Below, in pieces: positions 43,406 to 52,971 of a DNA stretch of 64,000 nucleotides. This stretch comes from Corynebacterium resistens DSM 45100 (GTDB lineage: Bacteria > Actinomycetota > Actinomycetes > Mycobacteriales > Mycobacteriaceae): contig NC_015673.1 in NCBI RefSeq assembly GCF_000177535.2, forward strand, positions 2,537,312-2,601,311. The letters are read 5' to 3'. The position numbers and the translations under genes are program-made. How positions within the stretch are numbered: position 1 is the first letter of the stretch; each line of letters starts with the position of its first letter. The notes beneath the pieces were generated by a model. It did not search any database. It had not been told where the DNA came from and was given only the letters and a program-made list of their open reading frames with translations.

Positions 43406-46306
43406 ATGTCCCCACGTCACAGCTCGGAACGCGCGCACTCTACGCGCACACCCCGCCCAGCTCGTCGCGTCCTCGGCGCCGTGCTGGCTGCCGGGGTCCT
43501 CACGGGTAGCTCGTGGGGTTGGGGAACTCTTGGCAATTCAGCTGATGAAAAGCTCTTTTCCTGGCCCGGCGCGGGTGTGAGCGCCGCTGCCCCGAACCCA
43601 ATTACTGGCACCACTAATTCCGCGACCGGCCCAGACAACTCCGAGTTGGATCGATACTTTGGGGGGCGGCTTCCCAGCTTTCCCGGCAACCCCTCGGCAG
43701 ACACCGCTACCTCAAATGCCAGCAATACCAGCGCGGCATCCTCCCAGTGGTCCAACCCTAATGCGCGCTCAACGGATCCCAACTTCCACGTCTCGCTCAA
43801 TGTCCTCGAGCTGCCCCGCATCAACGGTGATGTAGCCACCTTCCGGCTGCGCCTCACTAACAACCGCACCACGGCAATCACCAACCCCACCATTTCCTTC
43901 GCGTGGCGCGAGGCCGCCCAGATCGAATCACTCCGCGTCGCCCAATTGGCCAACCTTGGGGAATACCCACGCCAGGGTCCCGCTGTGGAATTGCAGGGCA
44001 CCATCGAGCCGGGGCAAAGTCGGGACATCACCGTCGAACTTCTTGGTTCCGACGCCACCACGAACAATTCGAACACCGTTTCCGCAGGAGATCGGGTATC
44101 CCTAAACGCGCCTGGCTTAACCCAACCCGGCGCGCGTCCCATTATCTTCAACGCCGGTGGCACACTGGCCGGTGAGGACGCGCCCGGGGGACCCGTGGGT
44201 TCTATTGCAGTGGCGCGGACCGCTGTCAGCGTGGCGTCAGATAAAAAGAGCGCCCCAACCCCCTTAACCATGCTGTGGCCACTAGCTGCGCAAACATCAG
44301 TGGTCCCCGGGGCAACTGGCGATGCCCCCACGCCGAAACCGCTGTATCTGCGCAACGAAAATTTGGCTAAGGAACTCGGCGAAGGTGGGCGCTTGCGCGG
44401 ACTGTTGGATGCATACCGGGAAGCTGCTGGGGGAGCAGGTGGACGCGAACTGCGCGCCGCAACATGTTTGGCCATCGATCCGGAGTTGGTTAACACGGTC
44501 GAGCGTATGACGCATGGGTATCGGGTAGGCCAGCAAGTGCCTGAACCCGTGAAAGAGCAGCGCCGTCTGCGCGATTCGTGGGGCGAGTTGCTGGGTGGCG
44601 ATGATGATGGATCCGTGGCCGGCAACGGCGTTGATGCCGCGAAATCGTGGCTGGACGACCTTCGCGAGCTGGTCAAGGATGGTTGCAGCGTGGCCCTGCC
44701 GTACGCGGGGGCGGACATTAATGCGGTAGCTAGCGCTGGTGATGACTGGTTAGGCGTACAAGCCTTCGGAATGGGCACGCAGATCATCAAACGAGTGCTC
44801 GGTGTGGTTCCGCAGCAGAACATTGTGGTTCCGGATTCGGGCTATGTTTCCCCCGAAGCCGTCCGCATGCTGGCAGCAGGGGTGACACAGGGAATTGATG
44901 CGGATTCATCGACGCGCTTCGAAGCCATGCAAGCAGGGTTGCCAGCACTCCCGGCCGAAGGCGCAGTGACGGCTTTGGTGGCTGATAACACTGTGCAGCA
45001 ATCCAAGGCAGCACGACAGGTGGAAGCTGGCTCTGCTGGGACGAGTGGGGAGCGGGCCGCCGAAGCACAACAAAACGCTGCGATCGATAACAGTTGGAAT
45101 GAAAGAATCACTCGGTTAACATCAGGGGCAAACCCCGGTGGGGAGGTCGCGCCGGGCGGAAATGAAGCTGATCAAACCACGGATCGTAAGCAAACGCAGC
45201 ATGATCGTGCGGCGTCTCAATCGCATCAGTACACCGCCGTGAGTTTTTCCGGGAATCTTGGAACGCTATTGCAAGCCACCGGTTCTTCCCCTGCAGTGGC
45301 TCCGTATTCCAATCCCGAATCGCGCTATCCAACCGAAGCTGATAGCTCCGCGGCACGCATGGGAACCGCACTGGCGGGGTTAGATTTGGAGATCGCAGGT
45401 CAGAAACCTGTTTTGGCTGTACCCCCTGCGAACTGGGGAGTTAATAAGCAAGAAGCAGCGGCTGTGCTGCAGAAGCTTTCCCAGCATTTAACCCGCGGTT
45501 CAGCCACCCCTGCTCCTCTTTCCCGCATCTCTACTCCCCGGGGTGATTTGAAGGACGAAGAGTTGGCGCAGGGCTCCACCACTGTGCCCTATGACGATCC
45601 AGGTGCCTCCTCGCCCGCCTTGACTAGCTTTGTGGGCAACATTGCCGGGCAGGTGCGGGATGTCACCCAGTTCATGCGCAATGATCCCAAGATCGTACTG
45701 CAGCGCGAGGTGTTCACTCGTCCTTTGTTCGCCGATCTAGTGCGCAGCCTATCGGGCTACTCCATGCGAGTTCGTTCGCAATGGGAAGAACAGCGCAAAG
45801 GTCGTGTTTCCGAAGCCACCCGCGTGGCCGATGTAACTGACAAACTGCATAAGAGCGTGACGTTGGTGCCACCAGGGAATGTTTTTACCCGTACCAGCGA
45901 TTCTTCACCGCTAATTGTGGTCGCTCGCAATGGTCTACCACTGCCAGTACGGGCCAAGTTGGAGTACTCCGCCGATGAATCATCGGGGGTTTCCATCGAT
46001 GTCCCCGAGGCACAGGACATCCCGGCGCGTGGTTCCATCACCATGTCCCTAACCACAGAAATGCCCGCCGATGGCGGGGCAGAGCAAATGGAGTTGTGGT
46101 TAGCCACCCCCGATGACACGCGAATTTCCACCCCTGTGCAATTGCGGGTCCAATCCACGCCTGGGGTGCGGATGCCAGTGCTTTTAATAGCCGGTGCCGT
46201 AGTGCTTGCCATCGCCATCACTGCCCGGCTGCCGTGGGTTCGGCGCTCCGGGCGCAGAGGTAAGAACCGGCTGGTGGAGTTAACTTCCCGACCGGTTAAT
46301 CGATGA
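43406..46306 (+). CDS. DUF6049 family large secreted/membrane-anchored protein
   Basis: A 966-residue protein in the place of M. tuberculosis Rv3909. A basic N-terminus and hydrophobic segment (ARRVLGAVLAAGVLTGSSWG) act as a signal sequence. A large extracytoplasmic region follows, with beta-rich domains at about 120-260 and 830-920. A single C-terminal helix (about 930-950) and a basic cytoplasmic tail complete it. Function is unknown; constant linkage to murJ suggests a role in envelope assembly. It starts 7 bp after the Nudix stop. Confidence 0.85.
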   Translation: MSPRHSSERAHSTRTPRPARRVLGAVLAAGVLTGSSWGWGTLGNSADEKLFSWPGAGVSAAAPNPITGTTNSATGPDNSELDRYFGGRLPSFPGNPSADTATSNASNTSAASSQWSNPNARSTDPNFHVSLNVLELPRINGDVATFRLRLTNNRTTAITNPTISFAWREAAQIESLRVAQLANLGEYPRQGPAVELQGTIEPGQSRDITVELLGSDATTNNSNTVSAGDRVSLNAPGLTQPGARPIIFNAGGTLAGEDAPGGPVGSIAVARTAVSVASDKKSAPTPLTMLWPLAAQTSVVPGATGDAPTPKPLYLRNENLAKELGEGGRLRGLLDAYREAAGGAGGRELRAATCLAIDPELVNTVERMTHGYRVGQQVPEPVKEQRRLRDSWGELLGGDDDGSVAGNGVDAAKSWLDDLRELVKDGCSVALPYAGADINAVASAGDDWLGVQAFGMGTQIIKRVLGVVPQQNIVVPDSGYVSPEAVRMLAAGVTQGIDADSSTRFEAMQAGLPALPAEGAVTALVADNTVQQSKAARQVEAGSAGTSGERAAEAQQNAAIDNSWNERITRLTSGANPGGEVAPGGNEADQTTDRKQTQHDRAASQSHQYTAVSFSGNLGTLLQATGSSPAVAPYSNPESRYPTEADSSAARMGTALAGLDLEIAGQKPVLAVPPANWGVNKQEAAAVLQKLSQHLTRGSATPAPLSRISTPRGDLKDEELAQGSTTVPYDDPGASSPALTSFVGNIAGQVRDVTQFMRNDPKIVLQREVFTRPLFADLVRSLSGYSMRVRSQWEEQRKGRVSEATRVADVTDKLHKSVTLVPPGNVFTRTSDSSPLIVVARNGLPLPVRAKLEYSADESSGVSIDVPEAQDIPARGSITMSLTTEMPADGGAEQMELWLATPDDTRISTPVQLRVQSTPGVRMPVLLIAGAVVLAIAITARLPWVRRSGRRGKNRLVELTSRPVNR

Positions 46307-46358
46307 CACGCCCACTACACCATTAGGCATAAATGGGGTTGTAGCACAAAATGGAGAA

Positions 46359-49300
46359 GTGACTTTCCCCCAAGATAACGACGATACTGCCCATCGCGGG
46401 CGAGAAGCGGATGCCTCCGGAAGGCCGTCAGCGGGCCAGCGCAGCCGTTTCCGCACTTCCCGCCCTCCGGCAATCGTGCCGTCAAGCGGCGATAGCCCAA
46501 ACAAGAACAGTACCGGGGTAGGACGAAGTGCCGAGCAAAGTAACGAATCCGAAAGCGATCAGCAGCTTAGCGAAAGCCAAACACCGGCGGCGGCAGTAGC
46601 TACAGCGACGGCCGCTAACCGAACCGAGATGGCTCCGGGATCTTCCAAAGCGGGCAGTGGGGGACTGAAGTCTGCGGGGCAGGATGCCACCGGATCGAAC
46701 CGGACTGGGCGAAACGCGACTGCACCGAACAGTGGCGGAACAACTGATACAGCCAAGGCGACGGATGCCGACGGCGAATCAGGAAAAAGCGCCACTGATG
46801 AAGTCGTCCGCGCAGGCGGCTCGATGGCAATCGCCACTTTGCTATCGCGCATCACGGGCTTTCTGCGCACCGTACTGATCGGCTCGGCCCTGGGGCCAGC
46901 AATCGCCTCGGCTTTCAACACCGCGAATACGCTGCCACACCTCATCACCGAGCTGGTGCTGGGTGCGGTCCTCACGTCTTTGGTCGTGCCCGTGCTGGTG
47001 CGTGCGGAAAAGGAAGATCCCGATGGCGGTGAGGCCTTCATCCGAAGATTGATGACCCTCACGTTCACCTTGATGGGTGCCGTGACGGTGATATCAATTC
47101 TGGCCGCACCTTTCCTTGTGAAGGTCGGCCTGGACGATGAAGGCCACGTCAACATCGATATCGCCACATCGATCGCCTATCTGGTGCTGCCCCAGATCGT
47201 GTGTTTTGCGATGTTCGCAGTGTTCATGGCGGTGCTGAATACCAAGGGTATGTTCAAGCCTGGCGCGTGGGCGCCGGTGGTCAACAACGTGGTGACCTTG
47301 GGCATTCTGGTGCTGTACTACCTGCTGCCAGATGAGACCAAGCTCAACCCAACGGAATCGGTCACGATCACTAATCCGCACATCTTGCTGCTGGGTCTTG
47401 GAACGACTTTGGGCGTGGTGGCCCAAGCTGCGATCATGATCCCATTCCTGCGCAAGGCCGGTATCAACATGAAGCCGCTATGGGGCGTGGATAAGCGCCT
47501 CAAAGCGTTCGGCGGTATGGCTATTGCCATCATCGTCTACGTGGCAATTTCGCAGGCCGGTTGGATGCTGAACAACCGAATTGCTTCGCAGGCTTCCGAC
47601 GCCGCAGTGACCGTCTACATGCAGGCGTGGCAGTTGCTGCAAATGCCCTACGGTGTTATCGGCGTGACGCTCCTCACGGCCATCATGCCCCGCCTTTCCC
47701 GCAATGCGGCCGACGGCGATGACCAAGCGGTAGTCCGCGATCTCACCAGTGCCACGAAACTCACCTTGCTGGCCCTGCTGCCAGTAATCGTGTTCTTCAC
47801 TGGCTTCGGCACACTCGTTGCCGCCGCGCTATTCCAGTACCAGAACTTCGATCTGGAGACCGCCAATGTCCTGGGCTGGACGATTTCTTTCTCTGCGTTC
47901 ACGTTGATTCCGTATTCCCTCGTGATGCTGCACTTGCGCGTGTTCTACGCCCGCGAGGAAGTCTGGACCCCGACCTACATCATCGCCGGCATCACCACCA
48001 CCAAGCTGGCGCTAGCGTTCCTCGCCCCGCATATTTCCACCGAGCCACGCCTCGTCGTGGTTCTCTTGGGCGCAGCCAACGGCTTCGGCTTCCTCGCCGG
48101 TTCCATCATTGGCGCTCAATTGCTGCGCCGTTCTTTGGGTAGTTTGCAAGGTCGCGCCGTCGTCAAGACCGCCTTGTGGACTCTAGGGGCTTCCATAATC
48201 GGTGCGCTTATCGCGTGGCGAGTCGATGTACTGCTGTACACGTTCGTCTTTAAGACTCCCGCAAACCCTTGGTTCCTCATTCGCATGTTGATCGTGGGGC
48301 CGATCTTCCTGATCGTTACGGGCTTGGTTCTGTCGCGCTCCAAGCTTCCGGAAGTCGACATGCTTGGTCTTATGTTGGCCCGCATCCCGGTGGTCGGTCG
48401 TTTCTTTACACCTCGACGCCCCGTCGATGCCGACCGCGCTGCTGCCATTGCAACCCCAGATTCTGCCGACCAGGCGCAGATGGCGATGCAGGAAACCGGT
48501 GTACTCGGCGACTTCGCGGGCACGTTCATGCCGCCAATGTCCGCCGGTCGCGTGCGTGGTCCACGGCTTGTACCCGGCGCGCCAATGTTGCAGGGACAGT
48601 ATCGCCTGCTCTCCGATCACGGTGGCTCCACGGTCGCCCGTCTGTGGCAGGCGCGGGAGATGTCAACAGGCAACATCGTGGCACTGACAATCATGGATCC
48701 CACCGCCTATGTGACATCAGCCGCAAAGTCGGAAGATCCCCATCTATCCAAGATGGCGCGTATTGCGCGGGCAAAGGATGCGATGCTCCGGAGGTCCGCA
48801 ACTCTGAAGGACATCGATTGCGAGGGCATGGCTACTGTGCGTCGTGTCATCGATAACGGCAGCCTCGTGGTGTTGGTATCCGATTGGGTGCAGGGCTCAC
48901 CATTGGCTACCGTCGCAAAATCGGGCCCGGATCCCATGGCAGCTGGCTATGCAGTTGCTGCCTTGGCGGATGCCGCGGATGCCGCCCACAAGACCGGAGT
49001 TCCGCTGGGCATTGATCACCGCGATCGCATGCGCATCACCACTGCGGGTCACGCATTGCTGGCTTTCCCTGGTGTGGTTCCCAACAACACCGAGCGTCAA
49101 GATGCGCACGGTATTACCGTCGCGCTCGGCCTGTTGCTGGAACACCTGCCGGATGAAGAGATCCCGGAAGAACTCGCAGAAACCTATCATGAGCTCAAGG
49201 CGATCAACACCGATCCTGAAAAGGAAGTGGACCTGCACAAAGTCGCGGACCACCTGCGCAAGCTCACGAGTGGAGACTTGGGCGTGGAAGAGGATGACGT

Positions 49301-50159
49301 GCCCGAGCCCACCAAGGTCGCTGGCTTCGGTGCGGAACCAGCGCGCGCTCCTCGGTTGGCTTTGATCACATTCGTGGCTTTCTTGGTTGTGGCCCTACTG
49401 GCGGGCGCAATTGCGTTGGTCGTGGGCGCCGTTGGTGGTGGCCGGAACGATTCGCCGCTGTCCACAAACTCCATCCGCCAAGGTGCCGAACGCCTCGAGA
49501 ATAAGGAACCGAGGGCAGTTCCTGTTTCCAATGCCTTCGCGTGGTCTCCATCAGATGCCGAGGTCAAGGCAACTAACGGGCCAGCCGCCAACACTCCGTA
49601 TGGTCCAGACAATCCTTCTCAGGCGCGATTGGTTATCGACGGGGACCCTAGGACGGCATGGAGTACCGAAAGCTATTTGAATCAGTTGGGCTCTCAGCCA
49701 CCCGCCTTCAAGCGTGGCACCGGTGTGCTGCTGGAAATGCCGGCGAACACCCACTTTTCACAACTTGATCTACAGGGCTTGACGCCAGGCTCTCACGTTG
49801 AGATACGCATTGCCGGGGACAAGGCAGATTCGTTGGCCGATACCCGGGTGCTCACTGATTTCGCGGTCAAGCAATCACGAACCGTGGTTCGCTCGGACGA
49901 TTCGAACGGAAATAGCGATAATGGCGCATCCGAACGCAGCCAAGGCGAATGGAAAACGGGCCTAAACAACCAGAGTTCGGGTGAGCTACCCAAGGGAGCA
50001 GACCTCATCCGTTTGCCCAAAAATTCCAATACCGAAGGTACCAAGCTGATCATCTGGATTACGAAGGTTTCCGGCCCCGAGAACAAGGCCAGCATCGGTG
50101 AAGCCGGAGTGCTGGGAACGTGGGAAGGCATGCCTGAACTAGAGCAACAAAAAGGCTAG
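46359..50159 (+). CDS. murJ: MurJ lipid II flippase with pseudokinase and extracytoplasmic domains
   Basis: A 1266-residue protein. Residues 1-150 are disordered. The MurJ domain (about 155-690; RAGGSMAIATLLSRITGFLRT start) has some 14 helices and translocates lipid II. A kinase-like domain (about 755-990) keeps LLSDHGGSTVARLWQA and SDWVQGSPLA but has GIDHRDRMRIT instead of a normal catalytic loop, so it is a pseudokinase. This matches M. tuberculosis MviN, whose domain binds the FhaA regulator when phosphorylated. A helix at about 1010-1035 and an extracytoplasmic beta domain end the protein. The GTG start overlaps the stop of a tiny ORF, ATGGAGAAGTGA (46351-46362). Confidence 0.94.
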   Translation: MTFPQDNDDTAHRGREADASGRPSAGQRSRFRTSRPPAIVPSSGDSPNKNSTGVGRSAEQSNESESDQQLSESQTPAAAVATATAANRTEMAPGSSKAGSGGLKSAGQDATGSNRTGRNATAPNSGGTTDTAKATDADGESGKSATDEVVRAGGSMAIATLLSRITGFLRTVLIGSALGPAIASAFNTANTLPHLITELVLGAVLTSLVVPVLVRAEKEDPDGGEAFIRRLMTLTFTLMGAVTVISILAAPFLVKVGLDDEGHVNIDIATSIAYLVLPQIVCFAMFAVFMAVLNTKGMFKPGAWAPVVNNVVTLGILVLYYLLPDETKLNPTESVTITNPHILLLGLGTTLGVVAQAAIMIPFLRKAGINMKPLWGVDKRLKAFGGMAIAIIVYVAISQAGWMLNNRIASQASDAAVTVYMQAWQLLQMPYGVIGVTLLTAIMPRLSRNAADGDDQAVVRDLTSATKLTLLALLPVIVFFTGFGTLVAAALFQYQNFDLETANVLGWTISFSAFTLIPYSLVMLHLRVFYAREEVWTPTYIIAGITTTKLALAFLAPHISTEPRLVVVLLGAANGFGFLAGSIIGAQLLRRSLGSLQGRAVVKTALWTLGASIIGALIAWRVDVLLYTFVFKTPANPWFLIRMLIVGPIFLIVTGLVLSRSKLPEVDMLGLMLARIPVVGRFFTPRRPVDADRAAAIATPDSADQAQMAMQETGVLGDFAGTFMPPMSAGRVRGPRLVPGAPMLQGQYRLLSDHGGSTVARLWQAREMSTGNIVALTIMDPTAYVTSAAKSEDPHLSKMARIARAKDAMLRRSATLKDIDCEGMATVRRVIDNGSLVVLVSDWVQGSPLATVAKSGPDPMAAGYAVAALADAADAAHKTGVPLGIDHRDRMRITTAGHALLAFPGVVPNNTERQDAHGITVALGLLLEHLPDEEIPEELAETYHELKAINTDPEKEVDLHKVADHLRKLTSGDLGVEEDDVPEPTKVAGFGAEPARAPRLALITFVAFLVVALLAGAIALVVGAVGGGRNDSPLSTNSIRQGAERLENKEPRAVPVSNAFAWSPSDAEVKATNGPAANTPYGPDNPSQARLVIDGDPRTAWSTESYLNQLGSQPPAFKRGTGVLLEMPANTHFSQLDLQGLTPGSHVEIRIAGDKADSLADTRVLTDFAVKQSRTVVRSDDSNGNSDNGASERSQGEWKTGLNNQSSGELPKGADLIRLPKNSNTEGTKLIIWITKVSGPENKASIGEAGVLGTWEGMPELEQQKG

Positions 50160-50210
50160 ATCTGGGACCTTATCGCTGGTTTCCAGTTACTGTGTACCAA
50201 CCGCACCGAG

Positions 50211-50219
50211 TTATCCACA
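50211..50219 (+). promoter_or_regulatory. Isolated perfect DnaA box between murJ and sigM
   Basis: TTATCCACA matches the DnaA consensus exactly. It abuts the murJ terminator and lies about 180 bp before sigM. It could be a DnaA titration or regulatory site; it could also be chance. Confidence 0.4.
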
Positions 50220-50248
50220 GGGCGGGGAGAAAACCTCCCCGCCCTTCC
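50220..50248 (+). terminator. Rho-independent terminator of murJ
   Basis: A perfect 10-bp stem GGGCGGGGAG/CTCCCCGCCC with a 5-base loop, followed by TTCCTGCTTCC, 60 bp after the murJ stop. It separates murJ from sigM transcription. Confidence 0.75.
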
Positions 50249-50398
50249 TGCTTCCCGCTACACTTCAGAAGCACGGGCTGAAGCAATTCACGCACAGCTT
50301 GCACACCAAAATTCAATGTTTTTGACTCGAAGTTCGATTGATACGAGCTCTGGAGCGCGACGGGGGTTGAGCATCCAGAGGATAAGGGGGATTTGGCC

Positions 50399-51055
50399 AT
50401 GGAGCTATGTGGCGTCGAAAAGAAAAAGCCGGCAGGCAAGCGATCTGCCAAGACACTGGCCACAGCGAGTGATGAGCAACTCCTGCGGTGGCACGTGGAA
50501 CGGTCAGCAGGGGAGAGCGTGTGTCGGGGAACCGCGTTTCGGGAGTTAGTTCAACGGCATCACCGAAAACTGTGGTGGGCCGTACGGCGCGTGAATATTC
50601 ACGATAGCCACCACATGGATGTCTTTCAGGAGGGGTTATTGCGGATTCACCGGAATGCGCATCAGTTCCGTGGCGATGGGTCGTCTGTGTCAACCTGGAT
50701 GATTTCAATCATGTACAACTGCGCGCTGACCTACGTGACGAAATTACGGCGCGAAGCGAGCCCGCAATCGGTAGAGCTAGAGGTGACCTTGCGGGAAGTG
50801 CCGGCCAAGACCGTCCGGGAGGACAGCACCGTGGAGCGACTGGATGTGTATGCAAACCTGAAGAAGTTGGATCCGAAGGTGCGACAGGTCGTAGCGTTGA
50901 ACTACCTCGAAGGCTTGAGCGAGGAAGCTACGGCCAATCGCCTAGGAATCCCGGTAGGGACCGTGAAATCACGAAAGAATCGAGGCAAGAAACAGCTTCA
51001 AGCTCTGCTCGCTGCCGATGGGGGTGGGGAATACGCGCTGCGTCTAGCTGGTTAA
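50399..51055 (+). CDS. sigM: ECF RNA polymerase sigma factor SigM
   Basis: A 218-residue extracytoplasmic-function sigma factor. Region 2 (LVQRHHRKLWWAVRR... DVFQEGLLRIHRNAHQF... SVSTWMISIMYN) recognises the -10. Region 4 (VRQVVALNYLEGLSEEATANRLGIPVGTVKSRKNRGKKQL) recognises the -35. I prefer the ATG at 50399, 7 bases after AAGGGGGA, over the TTG at 50393. In C. glutamicum SigM controls disulfide-stress genes including trxB and trxC, which lie downstream here. No anti-sigma gene follows, unlike the mycobacterial locus. Confidence 0.92.
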   Translation: MELCGVEKKKPAGKRSAKTLATASDEQLLRWHVERSAGESVCRGTAFRELVQRHHRKLWWAVRRVNIHDSHHMDVFQEGLLRIHRNAHQFRGDGSSVSTWMISIMYNCALTYVTKLRREASPQSVELEVTLREVPAKTVREDSTVERLDVYANLKKLDPKVRQVVALNYLEGLSEEATANRLGIPVGTVKSRKNRGKKQLQALLAADGGGEYALRLAG

Positions 51056-51100
51056 ACTGGTGACAGCAAAACCCACACCAGCGAAACTAAAGAGGAACCG

Positions 51101-52144
51101 ATGAATCAACCATTTTTGCAGGGCGGCGGTTTTTTAAAGACCAACACCAATACCAATGACTCGGCCAACGCACCGGTGAATGCCGGTGAAAACAGCGCCG
51201 AAGGGGCTAAACCTGCAGAGGGCAAGATTCACGATGTCATCATCGTAGGTTCCGGACCGGCCGGTTATACAGCGGCCATCTACGCCGCACGCGCGGAACT
51301 CAATCCCATCGTCTTCGAGGGCGTGGAATACGGAGGCCTGTTGATGCAGACCACCGAGGTTGAGAATTTTCCCGGCTTCCGCGATGGAATCCAAGGCCCG
51401 GACCTCATGGAAGAGATGCGTGCGCAGGCTGAACGATTCGGCGCAGACCTGCGCGGAGAGGATATCGAGCGCATCGATTTAAGTGGGCCAGTGAAGAAGC
51501 TGTGGGCTTATGGGGAGCTTTACCAAGCGAAAAGCGTGATCTTGGCTACCGGGGCTGCGCCTCGGTACCTGGGCGTACCAGGGGAGTCCGAGTTGTTGGG
51601 ACGAGGTGTCTCTGCTTGTGCAACCTGTGACGGCTTCTTCTTTAAAGATAAGAAAATTGCTGTGGTCGGCGGTGGCGACTCCGCAATGGAGGAAGCTGAT
51701 TTCCTCACGAAGTTCGGCTCCAGCGTAACCCTCATCCACCGCCGAGATGAGTTCCGCGCCTCCAAGATCATGCAGGAGCGCGCGAAGGACAATGAGAAGA
51801 TCGACTTCATCATGAATGCCAAGGTCGTGGAAGTCCTAGGCACGGAGGCCGTGACCGGACTGAAGATTGAGGACACCGTCACTGGTGAACAGCGCGATAT
51901 CGAGATGGACGCGATGTTCGTTGCAATTGGCCATGATCCGCGTGTCGCCGTGTTCGAGGGTCAGGTGGACTTGAAGGAAAACGGCTATGTCAAGGTCGAT
52001 GAGCCCTCCACCCGCACCAGTGTTCCTGGGGTGTTTGCGGCGGGTGACCTTGTCGATTCTCACTATCAGCAGGCGATTACCGCGGCTGGCTCAGGGTGCC
52101 GTGCCGCACTCGATGCGGAAGCCTACCTTGCCGGGTTGGACTAA
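51101..52144 (+). CDS. trxB: Thioredoxin reductase
   Basis: A 347-residue flavoenzyme passing electrons from NADPH to thioredoxin. FAD motif GSGPAG at residues 51-56, redox-active C173-ATC176, NADPH motif GGGDSA near 195-200, and C-terminal [10 protein letters not shown]. The first 43 residues are a polar Asn/Thr/Glu extension absent from most homologues. An AGAGGAACC precedes the ATG. It lies 46 bp after sigM and about 340 bp before the thioredoxin gene. Confidence 0.96.
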   Translation: MNQPFLQGGGFLKTNTNTNDSANAPVNAGENSAEGAKPAEGKIHDVIIVGSGPAGYTAAIYAARAELNPIVFEGVEYGGLLMQTTEVENFPGFRDGIQGPDLMEEMRAQAERFGADLRGEDIERIDLSGPVKKLWAYGELYQAKSVILATGAAPRYLGVPGESELLGRGVSACATCDGFFFKDKKIAVVGGGDSAMEEADFLTKFGSSVTLIHRRDEFRASKIMQERAKDNEKIDFIMNAKVVEVLGTEAVTGLKIEDTVTGEQRDIEMDAMFVAIGHDPRVAVFEGQVDLKENGYVKVDEPSTRTSVPGVFAAGDLVDSHYQQAITAAGSGCRAALDAEAYLAGLD

Positions 52145-52312
52145 TTCCGCACTGCTGGAACTAATACGGGCGCCTCGGCCAATAATCTACGCGCCCGCTA
52201 CCGGTGAGCCCTGCAAATTTCAGCGTTTGATATAGAGCTGATAACAATCGGCGCGCCGGAGCCATTCAACGTTGGTAGTTAGTGCACCTCTGGGTAAACT
52301 GCCGAGTAGAGA

Positions 52313-52435
52313 CTACGCAATGAATTCGTCGCGTCTGATTTCATATTGATAATCGGATTCAATGAATTGCAGGGTTGCAGCGAGTTCTTCGTTTTTCAAC
52401 AATGATCGTCGAGCTGTTCGCACTTGCTCTTTCAT
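52313..52435 (-). CDS. Candidate 40-residue small protein
   Basis: In the trxB-trxC gap the minus strand holds ATG (52435) to TAG (52313). It encodes a charged, helix-prone peptide beginning MKEQVRTARR and ending RRDEFIA, with NEELAATLQF in the middle. Amphipathic composition is protein-like, but no good ribosome-binding site or promoter is visible. It could be a relic. No family recognised. Confidence 0.25.
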   Translation of the reverse strand: MKEQVRTARRSLLKNEELAATLQFIESDYQYEIRRDEFIA

Positions 52436-52486
52436 TGCCTAGGCCCGAAATTTGGTGTACTGCCCAACCAAGGAAGGAATCACCAA

Positions 52487-52810
52487 GTGGCTGAAATTCA
52501 AAAGCTTACTCAATCGACGTTCGATGAGACCGTTGCCTCGACAGATACGCCTGTGCTCGTGGACTTCTGGGCCGAGTGGTGCAAGCCGTGTAAGGCTATG
52601 GACCCAGTGTTGGAAGAGCTCGCTGCGCAGTATGCGGACAAGGCAATCGTGGCAAAGGTCAACGTGGACGAAGAACGTGGACTCGCTGCCCAATACCAAA
52701 TCATGTCAATCCCGGCGTTGATGATTTTTAAGGGTGGAGAACGCGTTGCAGAGTTCAACGGAGCTCAGCCATTGAATAAGCTTCAAGCCCACCTCGACAA
52801 GTGGGTGTAG
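52487..52810 (+). CDS. trxC: Thioredoxin with WCKPC active site
   Basis: A 107-residue cytosolic thioredoxin. The fold is complete: VDFWAEWCKPCK with C32 and C35, the cis-proline loop in MSIPALMIFKGG, and a C-terminal helix. The residue between Trp-Cys and Pro-Cys is Lys rather than the usual Gly. The GTG at 52487 has AAGGAAGGA about 8 bases upstream. Partner of trxB; Rv3914 position. Confidence 0.95.
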   Translation: MAEIQKLTQSTFDETVASTDTPVLVDFWAEWCKPCKAMDPVLEELAAQYADKAIVAKVNVDEERGLAAQYQIMSIPALMIFKGGERVAEFNGAQPLNKLQAHLDKWV

Positions 52811-52971
52811 GGCGCGCGAGCTCATACAGAGCTCCTAATTGCCTTGAACCACCCACACCACGTAACACCGAGTCCGGCATGAACACCACCGTTTACACCA
52901 CATTCGCAACTAAACATCACCACGTCCATCCCGAACCCCACCCCATGACACCAAAGGAGTTTTAGAGGCAC

